Under the pieces are notes generated by a model that saw nothing but the letters and a program-made list of their open reading frames with translations, did no database searches and had not been told where the DNA came from. From Muscardinus avellanarius (lineage: Eukaryota > Chordata > Mammalia > Rodentia > Gliridae), in NCBI GenBank assembly GCA_963383645.1, contig OY726560.1:27798800-27862799 (forward strand): 64,000 bases of DNA. The letters run 5' to 3'. The position numbers and the translations under genes are program-made. Below, piece after piece: positions 11,075-22,945 of the stretch; the stretch's first letter is position 1, and each line of letters begins with the position of its first letter.

Positions 11075-11600
11075 ACAATTGCCAAATTATGGAACCAACC
11101 TAGGTATCCATCAGCAAATGAATAGGTTAAAACAAAATTATGTAATATATGAAAAATAGAATTTTACTCAGCAAATGATGTCATTTTTAGAAAAAATGGA
11201 TGGGCCTGAAGAACATTAGGTTAAGTGAGATTAGCCCGTCACAGAAAGTGAAGGGTCATGTGTTTTCTCTCATATGCAGAAGCTAAGGAGTAATCAGGAT
11301 AAAAGGACTTTAGATAATGGAGAAGAAATCCCAGTGGAGCCAGGAAGATGGTCTTGGGAAGGATGATGGGGTGGGGGAAGATTAATGGAGAAAACACTTC
11401 CACTGATGTTAGGTACCTGTGTGAGAATACCAATGCCAATCTCAGGACCGTGTATGGGAAGGGAAGAAAGTGGGTAGGGAGCCAGGGGAAGCTCGTCAAG
11501 TGCCATGTGCGTGTACATCACTACCACTCTGAACTACATTATTATGTGAGACTACCATACATCAATAAAAGTGTAAATATAAAAGTAACACAAATTTTAA
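11075..11600 (+). mobile_element. L1 3' portion (ORF2 end and 3'UTR)
   Basis: CACAATTGCCAAATTATGGA, TTTTACTCAGCAAATGATG and CTCATATGCAGAAGCTAAGG mark the ORF2 end and start of 3'UTR; ends near ATCAATAAAAGTGTAAATAT. Confidence 0.8.
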
Positions 11601-12840
11601 AATATAGCCCTTCTGAAACTCACGATGGGATTACATTATGATAAACCTGCTACAAAGTGAAACTATTACAAATTGAAAATGCACTTAATACACTTAATCA
11701 ACCAAATAATTTAACCTGGCTTACCTTACATGTGCTCAGAATATTACATTAATGGGCAAAATCGTCTAATATTAACCAGTAATAAAACAGAAGCAAGAGG
11801 AAAGAAACCTTGGTAAACACAATTGTAAGGAACAACTTACTCCAGAAATAAAGAGAAGCCTCTTTGATTTCTCTCACTTAAACAATGGAGGGCGGAGGAG
11901 CAAAGCAGCAAGGGAGGCTGAGATGTTGTTAATTGGCTCCACCTTCTCCAGGAAGCTTCCAGTAACTTTTGGTAATCCTTTCTTGCCTCTCCTCACTTCC
12001 CCCCATCAATTAGGAGTTTCTGGCACTATGATACCATGTATTCTCTCCCCGCCATGAGACAAGCTGACACAATGTGGTTTTAAAATCATGACATCTTGCA
12101 GCTTAGAAGATGAAAGTCACTCACTGTGTTTTGTGAACTGAAACGAGCTGGTCAGAAGGAGAATTGTAATAACACACAAGTGTTCACTATACAATCCCTA
12201 GAAGGGTAGGGAGTCCATAAACAAAACCAGAGTATGCGGGAAGAAAATGGATATGAAAAAGAAAGTTAAGTTCATTCAGGAATGCTAAATTTGTGGTTTT
12301 TGAAAATGTTCAGTTAGTCTGACAATAGAAAAGAACTTAGTTGGAGAAAGCAAAGAAGAGCAATGCAATTGTAGAAGCTATCCACAAAAGTATTAACTAA
12401 AGCCACAAGTGTCTACTAGATTGTAGATAGAAGAAAATGATAAAATTGTGAATAAATTAGTACAAGATGAGACTCACTTATGTGTTCAATTAAAGTAATT
12501 TTAAAAATAATTGTGGAGTTTGTTCTGTATGTATGATGCTGTGTTTTCCTCAACAGGAATAGCTGTTTGGGGCTTCTTTTGCATCTTTTTGATTGCTAAA
12601 GTACCAAGATTTGAATGCAGGTAAATGGGTAAGGACCCCACAAGTCAAGGTAAGAATTATTAAGATATTAATTGTCTTTATTTTTCTAGGATTGAGTACA
12701 TATTCATTCCATTTCATGAGTTATGTCCTAATATTTTTTTATTTAAACACATTCAGAAATGCATATAGTTTAATAGTAGTAAGGGGATAAAAATCAGAAG
12801 GTTTCAGTTCTACAACTCACTTACAAAATAAATGATTATT
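11601..12840. other. Unannotated intergenic sequence
   Basis: No gene or confident repeat. Short frame at 12593-12790 is hydrophobic by AT composition only. Confidence 0.45.
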
Positions 12841-12844
12841 TAAG

Positions 12845-12975
12845 TTGAGCATGATGAGGCATGCCTGCAATCCCAGTCCTTGGGAGGATAAGACAAGAGG
12901 ATTTCAGATTCACAGCCAGACTCAGAAACTTAGAGAGGCTTTCAGTAAGTCAGTGAGACCTTTATTCAAACAGTA
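12845..12975 (+). mobile_element. B1-like monomer
   Basis: Left (7SL-like) part only: GAGCATGATGAGGCATGCC..., GTCAGTGAGACC end, then (AAAT)n tail. Confidence 0.75.
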
Positions 12976-12983
12976 ACCACAAG

Positions 12984-12984
12984 A

Positions 12985-13019
<35 letters not shown>

Positions 13020-13092
13020 GGCTGAAAGTAGCCAAGAAAGAAAAAAAAACAGAAGGAAGGAAGGGAGGGAGGGAGGAAGGAAGGAAGGAAGG
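12984..13092. repeat. (AAAT)n and (GGAA)n microsatellites
   Basis: AAAT units at 12984-13019 and GGAA/GGGA units at about 13052-13092. Confidence 0.95.
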
Positions 13093-13928
13093 AGACAGAA
13101 GGAGGAAAAGAAAATGAAGAAAAAAGTGATTACTTAAATACTGACACGTCACTAAAAGTCTGTCTGCATTGTTTTCAGCAACTAAAGGCTAAACTGAAAC
13201 ATGTGAGCTTAAATTTTTATGTTGTAGAAATGCATAAAATGCATGAATTCAGAAAGAGAATTGGTTTTAGAGAAACAACTCATTAGCAGCAAAATAGAAA
13301 ATTTATTCTAAATATTTTTCTTCTTCATATACACTGTTGACATGTTTTTTGTGTTATTATTTGTACCACAATCTGAAAGACAAAGACAATGTCTACTGAA
13401 ATACAGATAAATGACACCATCAACATTGGTGGTTATCCTATGCTGATTGATTATAAAAAGGATAAATAGACCATAATTACAAATCTTTAAACATGAAGAG
13501 AAACACATCTGTGGTATTTCAGCACTTTTAATCTGGATTCCAGTAAAAATAGTTACTCTCTATTCAAGATCATAGAAACTCAATGACTTATAGTAAATGC
13601 AATATATTATGTGCTAAAAATTCATAGATAGTAATTTTTTGTATCACTTGATTTGAATGATTTAAGAAAAATATCAAAGAATATATAACTCATTTTAATA
13701 TAAAATATGTGGCAGCGATTGATGAATATTGATAATTAAATGTAGAAAATCTATTAAATGATAATTTTTAAGAAATTAGTTTTACCTCAGTGATAACTTT
13801 TGTTTCCTATTTGCAGCATACTTTGCACAATTGAATCATGCATGTTGCCCCTAACGGGACTAACGTATTGGAGAGTAAAACATTTTTATAAAAGTTGTTC
13901 TAGAACGGATTAAGATTATGAATTTAAA
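13093..13928. other. AT-rich intergenic sequence
   Basis: No gene or recognised repeat. Confidence 0.5.
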
Positions 13929-14070
13929 CTGGTTGTAGTGGAGATTGCCTGTAATTCTGGTACATAGAAGTCTGTGACAGGAAGATTACAGGTTTGAGAG
14001 CAACCCAGCAACTTAGTAAGGCCCTCAGCAACTTAGTGAGACCCTGTTTCAAAATTAAAAAAAAAAAAAC
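13929..14070 (+). mobile_element. B1-like monomer
   Basis: Left part only, ending CAGTGAGACCCTG-like (TTAGTGAGACCCTG) and a poly-A tail. Confidence 0.75.
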
Positions 14071-14536
14071 TACAAATAACTCTAAGAGCTAGCTAGTTGT
14101 AGAATCTTTTCGTGAAAGATCTATTTATATTCTCTATTGACCTAAATAACTTTTATTTTTATCTATTAATGTTCAATAGTACTTATTATCCTTTAAAATT
14201 TAACACACAAAAGCAAAACAGTGTACATATTTTTGTAGTTTTGGATATTTTGATGTGTTCACTGTGTAATATTCAAATCATGTTGCCATGAAATCTATTT
14301 TATCAAATATTTATCATTTCTTTCTGGTAAAAACATTTGAAATCCTTTCTCCTAGCTCTTTGGAATACGCATACATTTTCAAGACTTACAGTCACACTGC
14401 TGAGCAATAGCACATCACACTTCTTACCCCGTCTAAGGAAAACTTTGTACCATCAATCTGCCTTTCCCTGACACACTCATCCCCCACTCTCTCCACCTTC
14501 TAATAATGAAATGGAACCTTAGTTTCTTTATTTTTA

Positions 14537-15415
14537 ATCAAGAAACTAAACCTTAGATTTTTATTTCATTCTCCACTTCTATGAGATCAACTTTTTAAAA
14601 TAAATGTTTATTGGCACATTGTAATTATACATTATAATGAGGATCACGGGGCACTGGGTGTGCTTTCCTCTGTCTCCCACCCCAATCCCTCACTCTGTCT
14701 TTACATATTATTACGATTGGTTTTGGTAACTTCAAATATGCGTTATTTTGAACTGCTTGGATTCCACATAAAAGTGAAGATCACAGTGTTTGTCTTCCTG
14801 TGTCTGGCTTATTTCACTTAATATAATGATCTCTGGTTCTAGCTATGCTGTTGCAAATGACATGATTTCAATAGTTTTATGACTGAAGAGCATTCTGTTG
14901 CATATATGGACTATTTTCTTTACCTGTTTATCATTTGAAGGATACTTAGTTTCTTTCCATTTCTTGGCTATTGTGAATAATGCTGTGATGAACACAGGAG
15001 TGCGGATGTCTGTTGGACATTCTGATTAATTTCATTTGGAATGTGCATTATAGCACAGCTCCATTTTTAATTTCTTTAGGAACCTCCACACTGTTTTTCA
15101 TAATAGGCAGTTCTAATTTACATTTCTACCAACAGTATCCGATGGTGTTCATCCTCGACATTCTCATCATTACTTGCTATCTGGATTTCCTAATAAGAGT
15201 CATTCTGATTGCATAAAAGTAATAATTTACTGTGGTTTTGATTTGCTTTTCCGTGAAAATTAATTATGTGGAGTTTTTTCTTATACGGGTTGGCTGTCTG
15301 TAAATTTTTTTTGAAAAATATCTATTTAAATCTAGTCCAAATTTTAAATGGGTTGAGTTTTCCTTTTGAGTTTTCTTTTTAATAGATTCTGGATATCAGT
15401 CCATTGTCAGATGTA

Positions 15416-15478
<63 letters not shown>

Positions 15479-15730
15479 CCACTCTGTGGGTCATCTATTC
15501 ACCCTGATAACTGATTCCTTTGGTGTAAAAAAATGTTTTTTTTTTTTCATTTGTTTGTTGAAATTCCATTTGTCCATTTTTGTTTTATATACTTTTGATG
15601 ATTTTTACAAGAAATCCTCACCTGTTCCATTATCCTGAACTGTTTCTTTCATGCTTGCTTCTAGTAGTTTTATTGTTTCTGTCCTTACTTTAAGTTTAAA
15701 TTTATTTTGAGTTTATTTTCCTAACTGGTA
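14537..15730 (-). mobile_element. 5'-truncated L1 with 15-base target duplication and possible 3' transduced tail
   Basis: Minus-strand L1 ORF2 C-terminal half and 3'UTR, e.g. GGCTATTGTGAATAATGCTG near 14968, GATATCAGTCCATTGTCAG near 15391. TGAAATGGAACCTTA flanks it at 14507-14521 and 15731-15745. Between the left duplication plus T-rich tail and the L1 3' end (about 14590) lie some 50 bases not of L1 type. An (AT)n tract sits inside at 15418-15475. Frames broken; inactive. Confidence 0.82.
15418..15475. repeat. (AT)n microsatellite
   Basis: Pure TA dinucleotide run within the minus-strand L1. Confidence 0.97.
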
Positions 15731-15745
15731 TGAAATGGAACCTTA

Positions 15746-16460
15746 ATTTTTTATAGTAAATATATTAATATGATTAACACTAACCCTTGAGACAAGCCAC
15801 CAAATTTCTGGTGGATTGATGTAACAGAACCATATCCACTACTTTCCTAGCAATGAGTTTATTTTTTGTTCAGATGATATATAACTCAACTAAGGTCTGT
15901 TTCAGGATGATGAAAGTCTTTTCAGAGATTGAGGTCAGTTTTCTTTCAGAATAAAAAACCTTGTGCTTTTAAAGTTCTCTGCAGAAGCAGAATAAAGGGG
16001 AATCATCCCTGTTTCTTAAAACTCCTGGATTAGAAGTGAAGAAGGACATCAACTCACATTTCACTCTCTAGAACTGCTCTTACAGATATAGCATAAAAAG
16101 GAGACTGGGAAATACGTTCTTTGGTGAGGACTAATTACATAGTACAAAACAGAAAGGTTGACTTTAAGTGATATATAATATTTTCTGCCATAGATAGCAA
16201 ATATGGTGTTCTATATTATTACTGACCTTTTAACAAAAATAGAACATTTTATTTTATAGCAGATGCTAATTACCCAAATACTAGTTATTCAATAATATGA
16301 GACTTACCTAATATTCTTATCTTTATATTTAGGATTATATGTAAAGTTTGAATAACTGTTATTCACTGAAAAGTAAATGGGTTGGGTACATAAACATGAA
16401 CATTTTTGTCAAATTTTAATTTACAGTTTATTTTGAATGTTTGTTTACCTTTAATCTACA
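15746..16460. other. AT-rich intergenic sequence
   Basis: No gene or recognised repeat. Confidence 0.5.
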
Positions 16461-16478
16461 TTTTATTTATTTACTTAC

Positions 16479-16513
<35 letters not shown>

Positions 16514-16716
16514 TTTTTGTGGTATTAGGGATAGAACCCAGGGCCATTCTAACTCTGAGCTAAATTCCTGGCCCTATTTTTTATTTTTTATTTTGAAACA
16601 GAATCTCACTGAGTTGTAAAGGACCTCATTAAGTAGCTGAGGCTGGCCACAAACCATGATTCTGTCTTAGCCTCCCAAATGCTGGGATTAGAAGTGTGTA
16701 CTACCATGCCAGGCTC
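16461..16716 (-). mobile_element. B1-dID SINE with (ATTT)n tail
   Basis: ATTT microsatellite 16461-16516, then GTGGTATTAGGGATAGAACC to CCATGCCAGGCT. Confidence 0.88.
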
Positions 16717-17745
16717 CCTTTAATCTGCATTATAAATGCTATTATTTACTAGCATTTTTACTTCAAATAAGCTTACATTCATTCTACTGTGTTAGTAACT
16801 TTACTCTAAAAATTGTTTTGTTACATAATGTATTGTCATGAATGATTAATAATTTATTTCATCAATCTCTGATGAAGGAAATTTGGTTATCTTACTTTTT
16901 AAAAATTAAAATGTGTAATGAACAACTACATACATAAATAAATTTGTAATTTTCTGACTGGTTGTATGAGACAGATGTCTGGAATTGAATATGGGACAAA
17001 GGAGGTAAATAAATGCAAAGTACTTGGGTAATTTTCACTAAATCAACTTCAAAGATCCCAATAAATTTACATTTAATGTTTGTAAATAAAATAAATTTTT
17101 ATATTTTAACAATTTTTACCAGACAGGTTAGTATGTTTTTTGACTGTGGTAAAAGATAAGTGAAAACTGTACTTATATTGTTATATTCTGATATTATATG
17201 GCTAATTCCCCTCAATTTTTATTTTCTCATTATGCTGGCCTTTTTTACATTATACAGGAGATTAGACTTTGTAAAATATTATTTTGGCTTCTGCCCTCCT
17301 TTTCTTATTGACTTAGAAGAATGCTTTACATATAAAAATAATTTTTCTGTCGACTTTGTTGGAAAGATTTAACTTATAATTTGTCATTAGTTTTGCTTTT
17401 GATATTTCTATATGAGAATCTTTTTCTTGTCTTAATATAGTTAAATTTGACAATCTAATTACATTTTTCATGGTCTTTTTTACTTGAAATGATTTTCCTA
17501 GCTCATTATCTGATAAATATTCCTATGTCACATAACATTATTTTCTACTTGGCTAAGGCTATTTTTCATTCCTATTATATTTAACTTATTACAGAAAAGT
17601 CTTAGATTTTAGTGTTTATCATTCGATTTCAATTAACATAATTAAATCTCTTTATTTTAGTTATTTTTTCCTTGACTAGATTTATAATAATCTTTTGGGG
17701 GGAGATGTTTTTACATTTTTTCAAAAAAATAAAAAGTTTAAAAGT
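16717..17745. other. AT-rich intergenic sequence
   Basis: No gene or confident repeat. The frame at 17160-17372 is a chance frame in AT-rich DNA. Confidence 0.5.
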
Positions 17746-17751
17746 AATTCT

Positions 17752-19515
17752 TGGGACTTCAAGGAAGATGGCAACAGAGAAGCAGCACAAACCAGTCCTG
17801 CTGACATCTGATCTTCATTGCCTCAAAAGCAGCATTCTATAAAGCCAGAAAATTCTATCAATAGAGGAATAAAAATTATAGATACAAAGGACAGGGAAAA
17901 AGAAGATTAGAATAACTATCACAGAGCAGAAAAGAAACCCTCCTGCCTTAGGGCGCCAGGTGCCACCATGGCACCATCTTGCCTCACTGTACCCTACTCC
18001 AGGGACAATCAGGAAAACATACAAGGACCTGAACTAAGTAGTTGCAGATCATCGGAATTGTAAGCCATCAGTTTCCTCTGCGAATTAACCAGCTACAACT
18101 TGTAGCAGTGGCAGCCAAACCCAACACGCCCTATAGAGATCCAGACCAGCGTGCAAGTACACTGTAAGTGAAGCTGAGGTCTCCACAGAAGAATACCCAG
18201 CATGGCGCCCCCAGGAACTCTTGCAGCCATAATAAACTTGCTGGGTCTGAGACTTTGCAGTTCAACACAGCGAAGGAGGGCATGGTGTCTACAACTCGCA
18301 TCAGTAGCAGCTGATCTTACCATGCCCTTCAAAGATCCAGAACTGTGCTCAATAATACTATAAGTGAATTTATGGTCCCCACAGAAGAAAGCCCAGCAGG
18401 GGCCTCCAGGGATTCATGCAGCTGTGATAAACTCCCTGGGTCTGATACTTTGCAGTTCACCCTGGAGAAGGTAGGGATGGAGTCTGCTGTTGCACATAGC
18501 AGAGGCTCAGACAGACTCAGGTTCTCATCAGTGGAAAGTGTGGGGGAGACCTACGCTTAACACTAGACCCAAACAGTGGGATCTCCAGGATCACCGCAGA
18601 CTACCCAATTGTGGTGAGTGGGGAGAAGTCAAACCAGCCCAGCCCTATCTGTGGGGAACAGAGACTTTTACATTGAGTTTGGTCCCAGAAGTGTATCAGT
18701 ATTGGGAAAGGGCTTCAAAAGGTATTAATGTGCCAGTATCAAAAAAGGGCTTCAAAATGTTTTTAAAAATAACTCTAGTATTAGGAAGCCAGAAGCTTCA
18801 AGGAAAGGACCCTGCAAAGTTCCAAGGGGGATTAACAAGAGAATAGAGGAAGCCCAGAGACTTTTACATTTCTAAGAGAAGCAAACTTTACCAAGGATGT
18901 GTGTACCAGTATTGGGAATGGCGGAGTAAGATTTGAGAAAGCTATGATTATTAAAATATTTCAAAAATTGGGTGAGTGGCAAATCTGTGCAAGGACTTGG
19001 TTTCTGCCTAAAAGCAGGCAACTATTCCAATGTAAATTAACCTAGCTAAAGGTAATTGGCAAGTCAATATGAGAGGAGAACTAGGCCTTTCTCTATCTAA
19101 AGACAGATCTACATGATAAAATAAGCTAGCTAAGATGGTAGGAGGGGTCGACCATTATGAAAGGAGACACCTTGCCACACCTTGTTGGGGGAGGTACCTA
19201 ATATGGGAAACCTATGGAGAAACAGGTAACAGGTAACAGGAGGAACTCTAAATAAAGAAGATTCAATAGATGAGCAAATAAGGTGACCTAGCTGAGCGGA
19301 TGGGAGGGGGGAAGAGAGAAATCCTCTATAGCACATGATACACTTAAACAAATATATCAAAGTCAATGACTAAGCCAAGCATGAGAAAGAGGGAGGGGGA
19401 AGGAATGGGGCGGGAATTGGGTAAGGGCTAATTGGGTGATGTGTGCATGTATATCTTCACCATCTTTTATCCCATTAAGATGTATGAATACAATGCACCA
19501 ATAAAAACTAAAACT
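17752..19515 (+). mobile_element. L1-derived composite without ORF2 (5'UTR-like part joined to 3'UTR)
   Basis: Starts GGGACTTCAAGGAAGATGGC, which carries an AAGATGGC YY1-type core like the first bases of L1 5'UTRs. Then comes a GC-richer region with two tandem ~196-base monomers (18093-18290 and 18291-18488), then about 750 bases with no L1 ORF1/ORF2 similarity that I can see. From 19260 it is L1 3'UTR: GAGCAAATAAGGTGACCTAG and AATTGGGTAAGGGCTAATTG match the L1 at 10010-10225, ending CAATGCACCAATAAAAAC. Small frames (18345-18560, 18490-18846) are not recognisable proteins. Interpreted as an internally deleted or non-autonomous L1; no clear target duplication found. Confidence 0.6.
18093..18488 (+). 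repeat. Two tandem ~196-base monomers
   Basis: Matching landmarks recur at about 196 bases: TACAACT (18093, 18291), AGATCCAGA (18137, 18333), CTGGGTCTGA (18241, 18436), ACTTTGCAGTTCA. Diverged but clearly related. Similar in layout to monomeric rodent L1 promoters. Confidence 0.8.
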
Positions 19516-19613
19516 TTTTTTTCTTTCAATAGGCAACTTAAATTTGTTATTATATTTTTCTAATTTTACATCTATATTTCTATTACATTGTTCATTTAAA
19601 TTATCTGTTATAT

Positions 19614-19808
19614 TGTGGTACTGGGGATGAAATCAGGGGCATTCTACTTCTGATCTCCAGACCTATTTTTTATTCTTTGTTTTAAAATAGGTTCTCACTG
19701 TGTTGTGCAGGGCCTCACTAAGTAGGTGAGGCTGGTTGCAAACCTGTGATCCTCCTGTCTCAGCCTCCCCAGTACTAGGATTATAAGCAGGCGCCACTAT
19801 ACCCAGCT
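19614..19808 (-). mobile_element. B1-dID SINE
   Basis: TGTGGTACTGGGGATGAAAT start, GCGCCACTATACCCAGCT end. Confidence 0.88.
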
Positions 19809-20047
19809 TAAAATTATCTCTTTTATATATGCTTTCTGCTTATGGTCATGTGTAAGCCTAGTACAATTATGTCCTTTTCTTATCTGTTTACCTGAGTCTA
19901 GTCCATCTAGTCACCTGCAGGGTTTTCCCCTTAACATATCGATTTAACATTTTCAATTAATAAGCCATGATACATTGCTCATAGCCCCCCCTCTTTATTT
20001 TTAATACTAGAGGTTGAACCAAGGGACTCCATTGAGTTATATTCTCA

Positions 20048-20050
<3 letters not shown>

Positions 20051-20100
<50 letters not shown>
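20051..20100. repeat. (AT)n microsatellite
   Basis: TA run in the SINE linker region, followed by a T run. Confidence 0.97.
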
Positions 20101-20108
<8 letters not shown>

Positions 20109-20161
20109 TTTTTAACTTTAAGACAAGCTCTCATTAAATTGTCTGGCTGGCCACAAACTTC

Positions 20162-20669
20162 TGAAAGACCTAACTCAGCTTAGCCGAAGTGACGCCATGT
20201 TTTACTGCCCCCCCCCCCAAGTACCAGGAAGTTAAAATGTAACTGTGGGAAATTACAGGATTCAGTAAGCCTGCAAAACAGGATGGGGTCGGTAGTTAAG
20301 GTAGTTAACTGCATACCTGCGGCTTAACCGATAAGAGAAGGCAGTTACGAGATAACTCCGGGACTTTCCACCAGGCCCTACCAGAAAAGCTGGAGGCAAG
20401 CAAAGGTCATTCAGCTCCTCATTAACTGGAACCAATAAAACCTCCTGTAACTATGCTTTTCTGCTTCTGTACCCCCGCTTCTGCCCCCTACCCCCTATAA
20501 AAGTTACCTAAAACTCACCTAGGGCGCAAGTCTCTGTGCAGACTCTGTCGCCCACAGGTACCTGTGTCCCGCAATAAAATCCTCGTGCTTTTGCAGCCAG
20601 TGGTCTCGGACTGATCTCTGGGTCTCGGGGTCCCCACTTCTGAGGGAAAGACCACTCGGGGGTCTTTCA
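20162..20669 (+). mobile_element. Solo LTR of a gammaretrovirus-type endogenous retrovirus (ERV1)
   Basis: 508-base LTR with inverted ends TGAAAGACC...GGTCTTTCA, the end type of murine-leukaemia-related gammaretroviruses. Landmarks in order: C13-like run near 20208, CCAAT box 20432-20436, TATAAAAG 20496-20503, AATAAA 20573-20578, U5 ending at 20669. Four-base target duplication CTTC at 20158-20161 and 20670-20673. No gag, pol or env; it is the product of LTR-LTR recombination. The + orientation follows TATA to poly(A) order. The frame at 20519-20725 is not a gene. Confidence 0.93.
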
Positions 20670-20736
20670 CTTCTAATCCTCCTAGCTCTAGCTCCCAAGT
20701 AGCTGGGATTAGGGATGTATGTCACCTTGCCCGGCT

Positions 20737-21610
20737 ACATTACTTTCCTCTAATAGAACAATGTTTTTCTGATTAATACTTCTTTGTATCATGTATTACG
20801 CTGTTCTCTTTAATTGCATTATTCAAAAAAAATCTTCACCAAACAACATGTTGCAAGTTATTTTTTATATTTCTTTCACAGATGAACAATGAATGCAATC
20901 CTAACAGTCTTATTAAGCAGTACACATAAAATCCTATTTGATGAATGAATCATTGATTAACAAAAAGGATTTGTATGTACTAAAGGTCAAGTTACAAAAG
21001 CTTAATATAATTATAGAATAAAAATATAAATCACTCCATGATTAGTCTATGATGACTTTCTAGTTTATTAAAGTTTCTTCTACCACAGAGTCCTCATAAA
21101 TGGTTTCAGTATCAAATATAGGCTTGGTAATATATTTAACCTCTTTTCATAAACATCCAATATTTCTTCAAGCTCTTGTTTAAAAAATAAAAAAGGGCAG
21201 GACGAAAACTTTGCCATTCTGTGGCTGGTCTGTTCCATCTGCATATACCACCTTCTGTGCACACATTGTAAGACACTTTTAACTGACAGTTTTCTTTCTC
21301 TCGTTCTCATAAAAGCCATGTTTTCAACTCCAGGGTTTCCAAACCTCCAGTTGACTCAGTGCCTATACATATAATCCTCCCAACGTCCAGAGTTGTCAGT
21401 TTTAACCTGTTCATTTCTCAGAAATGTCTTTATTTTCTTCAACTGCAAAATGGCCACATCTTAAAATCTGGACTCACTGGCCTGCTTCATCTAGTTCCAC
21501 AATCTTAAATTATCCAATTGTTATATTGTAGTACATTAATTATATTGCTTACTCACATAATCGAGACTTAATACTACAATGACTTCCCTGCATCTGACTT
21601 TTCTATATAT
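20737..21610. other. Unannotated intergenic sequence
   Basis: No gene or confident repeat; frame 21080-21319 matches nothing known to me. Confidence 0.45.
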
Positions 21611-21613
21611 CGT

Positions 21614-21654
<41 letters not shown>
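21614..21654. repeat. (GT)n microsatellite
   Basis: Pure GT run next to a SINE. Confidence 0.97.
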
Positions 21655-21661
<7 letters not shown>

Positions 21662-21838
21662 CATTGGATGTAGGAGCACTCTATCTGTAAGCTATACCTC
21701 CAGCCTTTACATTAAAAAAAAAAAACAGGGTCTTACTAGGTTACTGATAGTATGACTCTATTACTCAAACTGTCCTCTAACTTCCTTTCTCAGCATCCTA
21801 AATATTGGAATTATAGGTGTATGACATCATGATAGACT
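21655..21838 (-). mobile_element. B1-dID SINE (old)
   Basis: TTACTAGACATTGGATGTAG start; ACAGGGTCTTACTAGGTTACTG middle; diverged left end to 21838. Confidence 0.75.
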
Positions 21839-22197
21839 CCCATACAACTTTGTGAATCTTTATCTTGAACTTGTATTTCACAATATCCACAATGCCATTA
21901 TGTATTCAAAATGCAAGGAAACAAGTTAGAATGTTTTGCAGTGATCTAAAATCATTAAAATATAAAAATTTAAAAGCTCAGGGGATGTTTGAATTAATCG
22001 TATGAGTGACATCACTGTGTCAAAGAAATAAAATGTCAAAAGAGCTTTGCTTTTGATTTCTTACATTTCTGTGCTCTAGCTCCGTGGAACTTTCAATTTC
22101 ATCAGGATGTTAATTGCCTCCCTTCCTCTGATTTATGAACACAATTTGCCATCATAAGTTGCACTCATTTGCTTTTCTTAAAAATATTCATAATTTA

Positions 22198-22275
22198 TCC
22201 TGTGCATGTATGCCTCTACCATATTGGTCCCCATTAAAATGTTTGATGACAATATACCAATAAAAATAAGAAAAA
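22198..22275 (+). mobile_element. L1 3' terminal fragment
   Basis: TGTGCATGTATGCCTCTACC...CCAATAAAAATAAG, the same 3' terminus as at 19440-19515. Confidence 0.75.
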
Positions 22276-22297
22276 TTAAAATTAGCTGTAACTAGGT

Positions 22298-22390
22298 TTT
22301 TATATAAATTTATTTGGGCATTGTAGTCACACATCATACTATATTCCATGGTGGTAGGTACATATATGCACGCAACACTAAAGATATTTT
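22298..22390 (-). mobile_element. L1 3' terminal fragment
   Basis: TTATTTGGGCATTGTAGTCACACATC..., reverse L1 3' end; lies tail to tail with the preceding fragment. Confidence 0.65.
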
Positions 22391-22439
22391 CCTAAATGCA
22401 AAATTGTTCTTGGATGTGTGGTCATGAACTGTCATCTCC

Positions 22440-22625
22440 CATCATAGCAGTTATGATGACTATCATACCCTATGTTTTTTTTTTTTTACAAGATTGTAAA
22501 TTCCCTGAAGGCCAAAAGTTTGTTAAATTGCGTTTATTTGTTGGTCTCTCAAGTAATAATAGTATTTTGTCTAACAAACTGAAGTCATGAAATAAATGAC
22601 TTTAAGTGGATAAATTAATGAGTAA
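22440..22625 (+). mobile_element. L2 3' end fragment
   Basis: TTGTAAATTCCCTGAAGGCC followed by GAAATAAATGACTTTAAG is the classic L2 3' region, diverged. Confidence 0.55.
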
Positions 22626-22659
22626 ATAGATACAATGATTAATTAGAATTGGTTTGATA

Positions 22660-22945
22660 TTAGTGATAAGTCGAGTCCCTCCCCCACATGAAGTCAGCGG
22701 GAACAGGAGGCAGAAACCCGAAAGTCAGAAGTGGAGATATCGTGAGACTCCAGGTGCCTTGAGACTCCAAACATCACTAGACTACCGATGTCACGAGAGA
22801 ATCAGCATGCCTATAAAACATCAGTGCCTCCATTCGCCATGTGACTCAGCCGGCTGATCAGGACTATGCGCAACTTTCCAGACACTTGGCAATCAGTCCC
22901 TTCCCCCATGGCTGGCTGACTCTACGGAGGGGCCAGGTCCAAATC
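22660..22945. other. Unclassified GC-richer block
   Basis: Sharp-edged segment with several CpGs (22693, 22741, 22788, 22836, 22868, 22925) and TATAAAAC at 22812, in AT-rich surroundings. No protein similarity. Could be an LTR or 5'UTR fragment of an element I do not recognise. Confidence 0.4.

Larger units (their letters stand above)
19998..20736 (-). mobile_element. B1-dID SINE split by a solo LTR
   Basis: Right part and linker at 19998-20161 (with an (AT)n run at 20051-20100), interrupted at CTTC, then the left part resumes at 20670 and ends TTGCCCGGCT at 20736. Confidence 0.85.

Noticed and set aside
20519..20725. 68-codon minus frame
   Set aside because: Covers the U5 part of the solo LTR and adjoining SINE.
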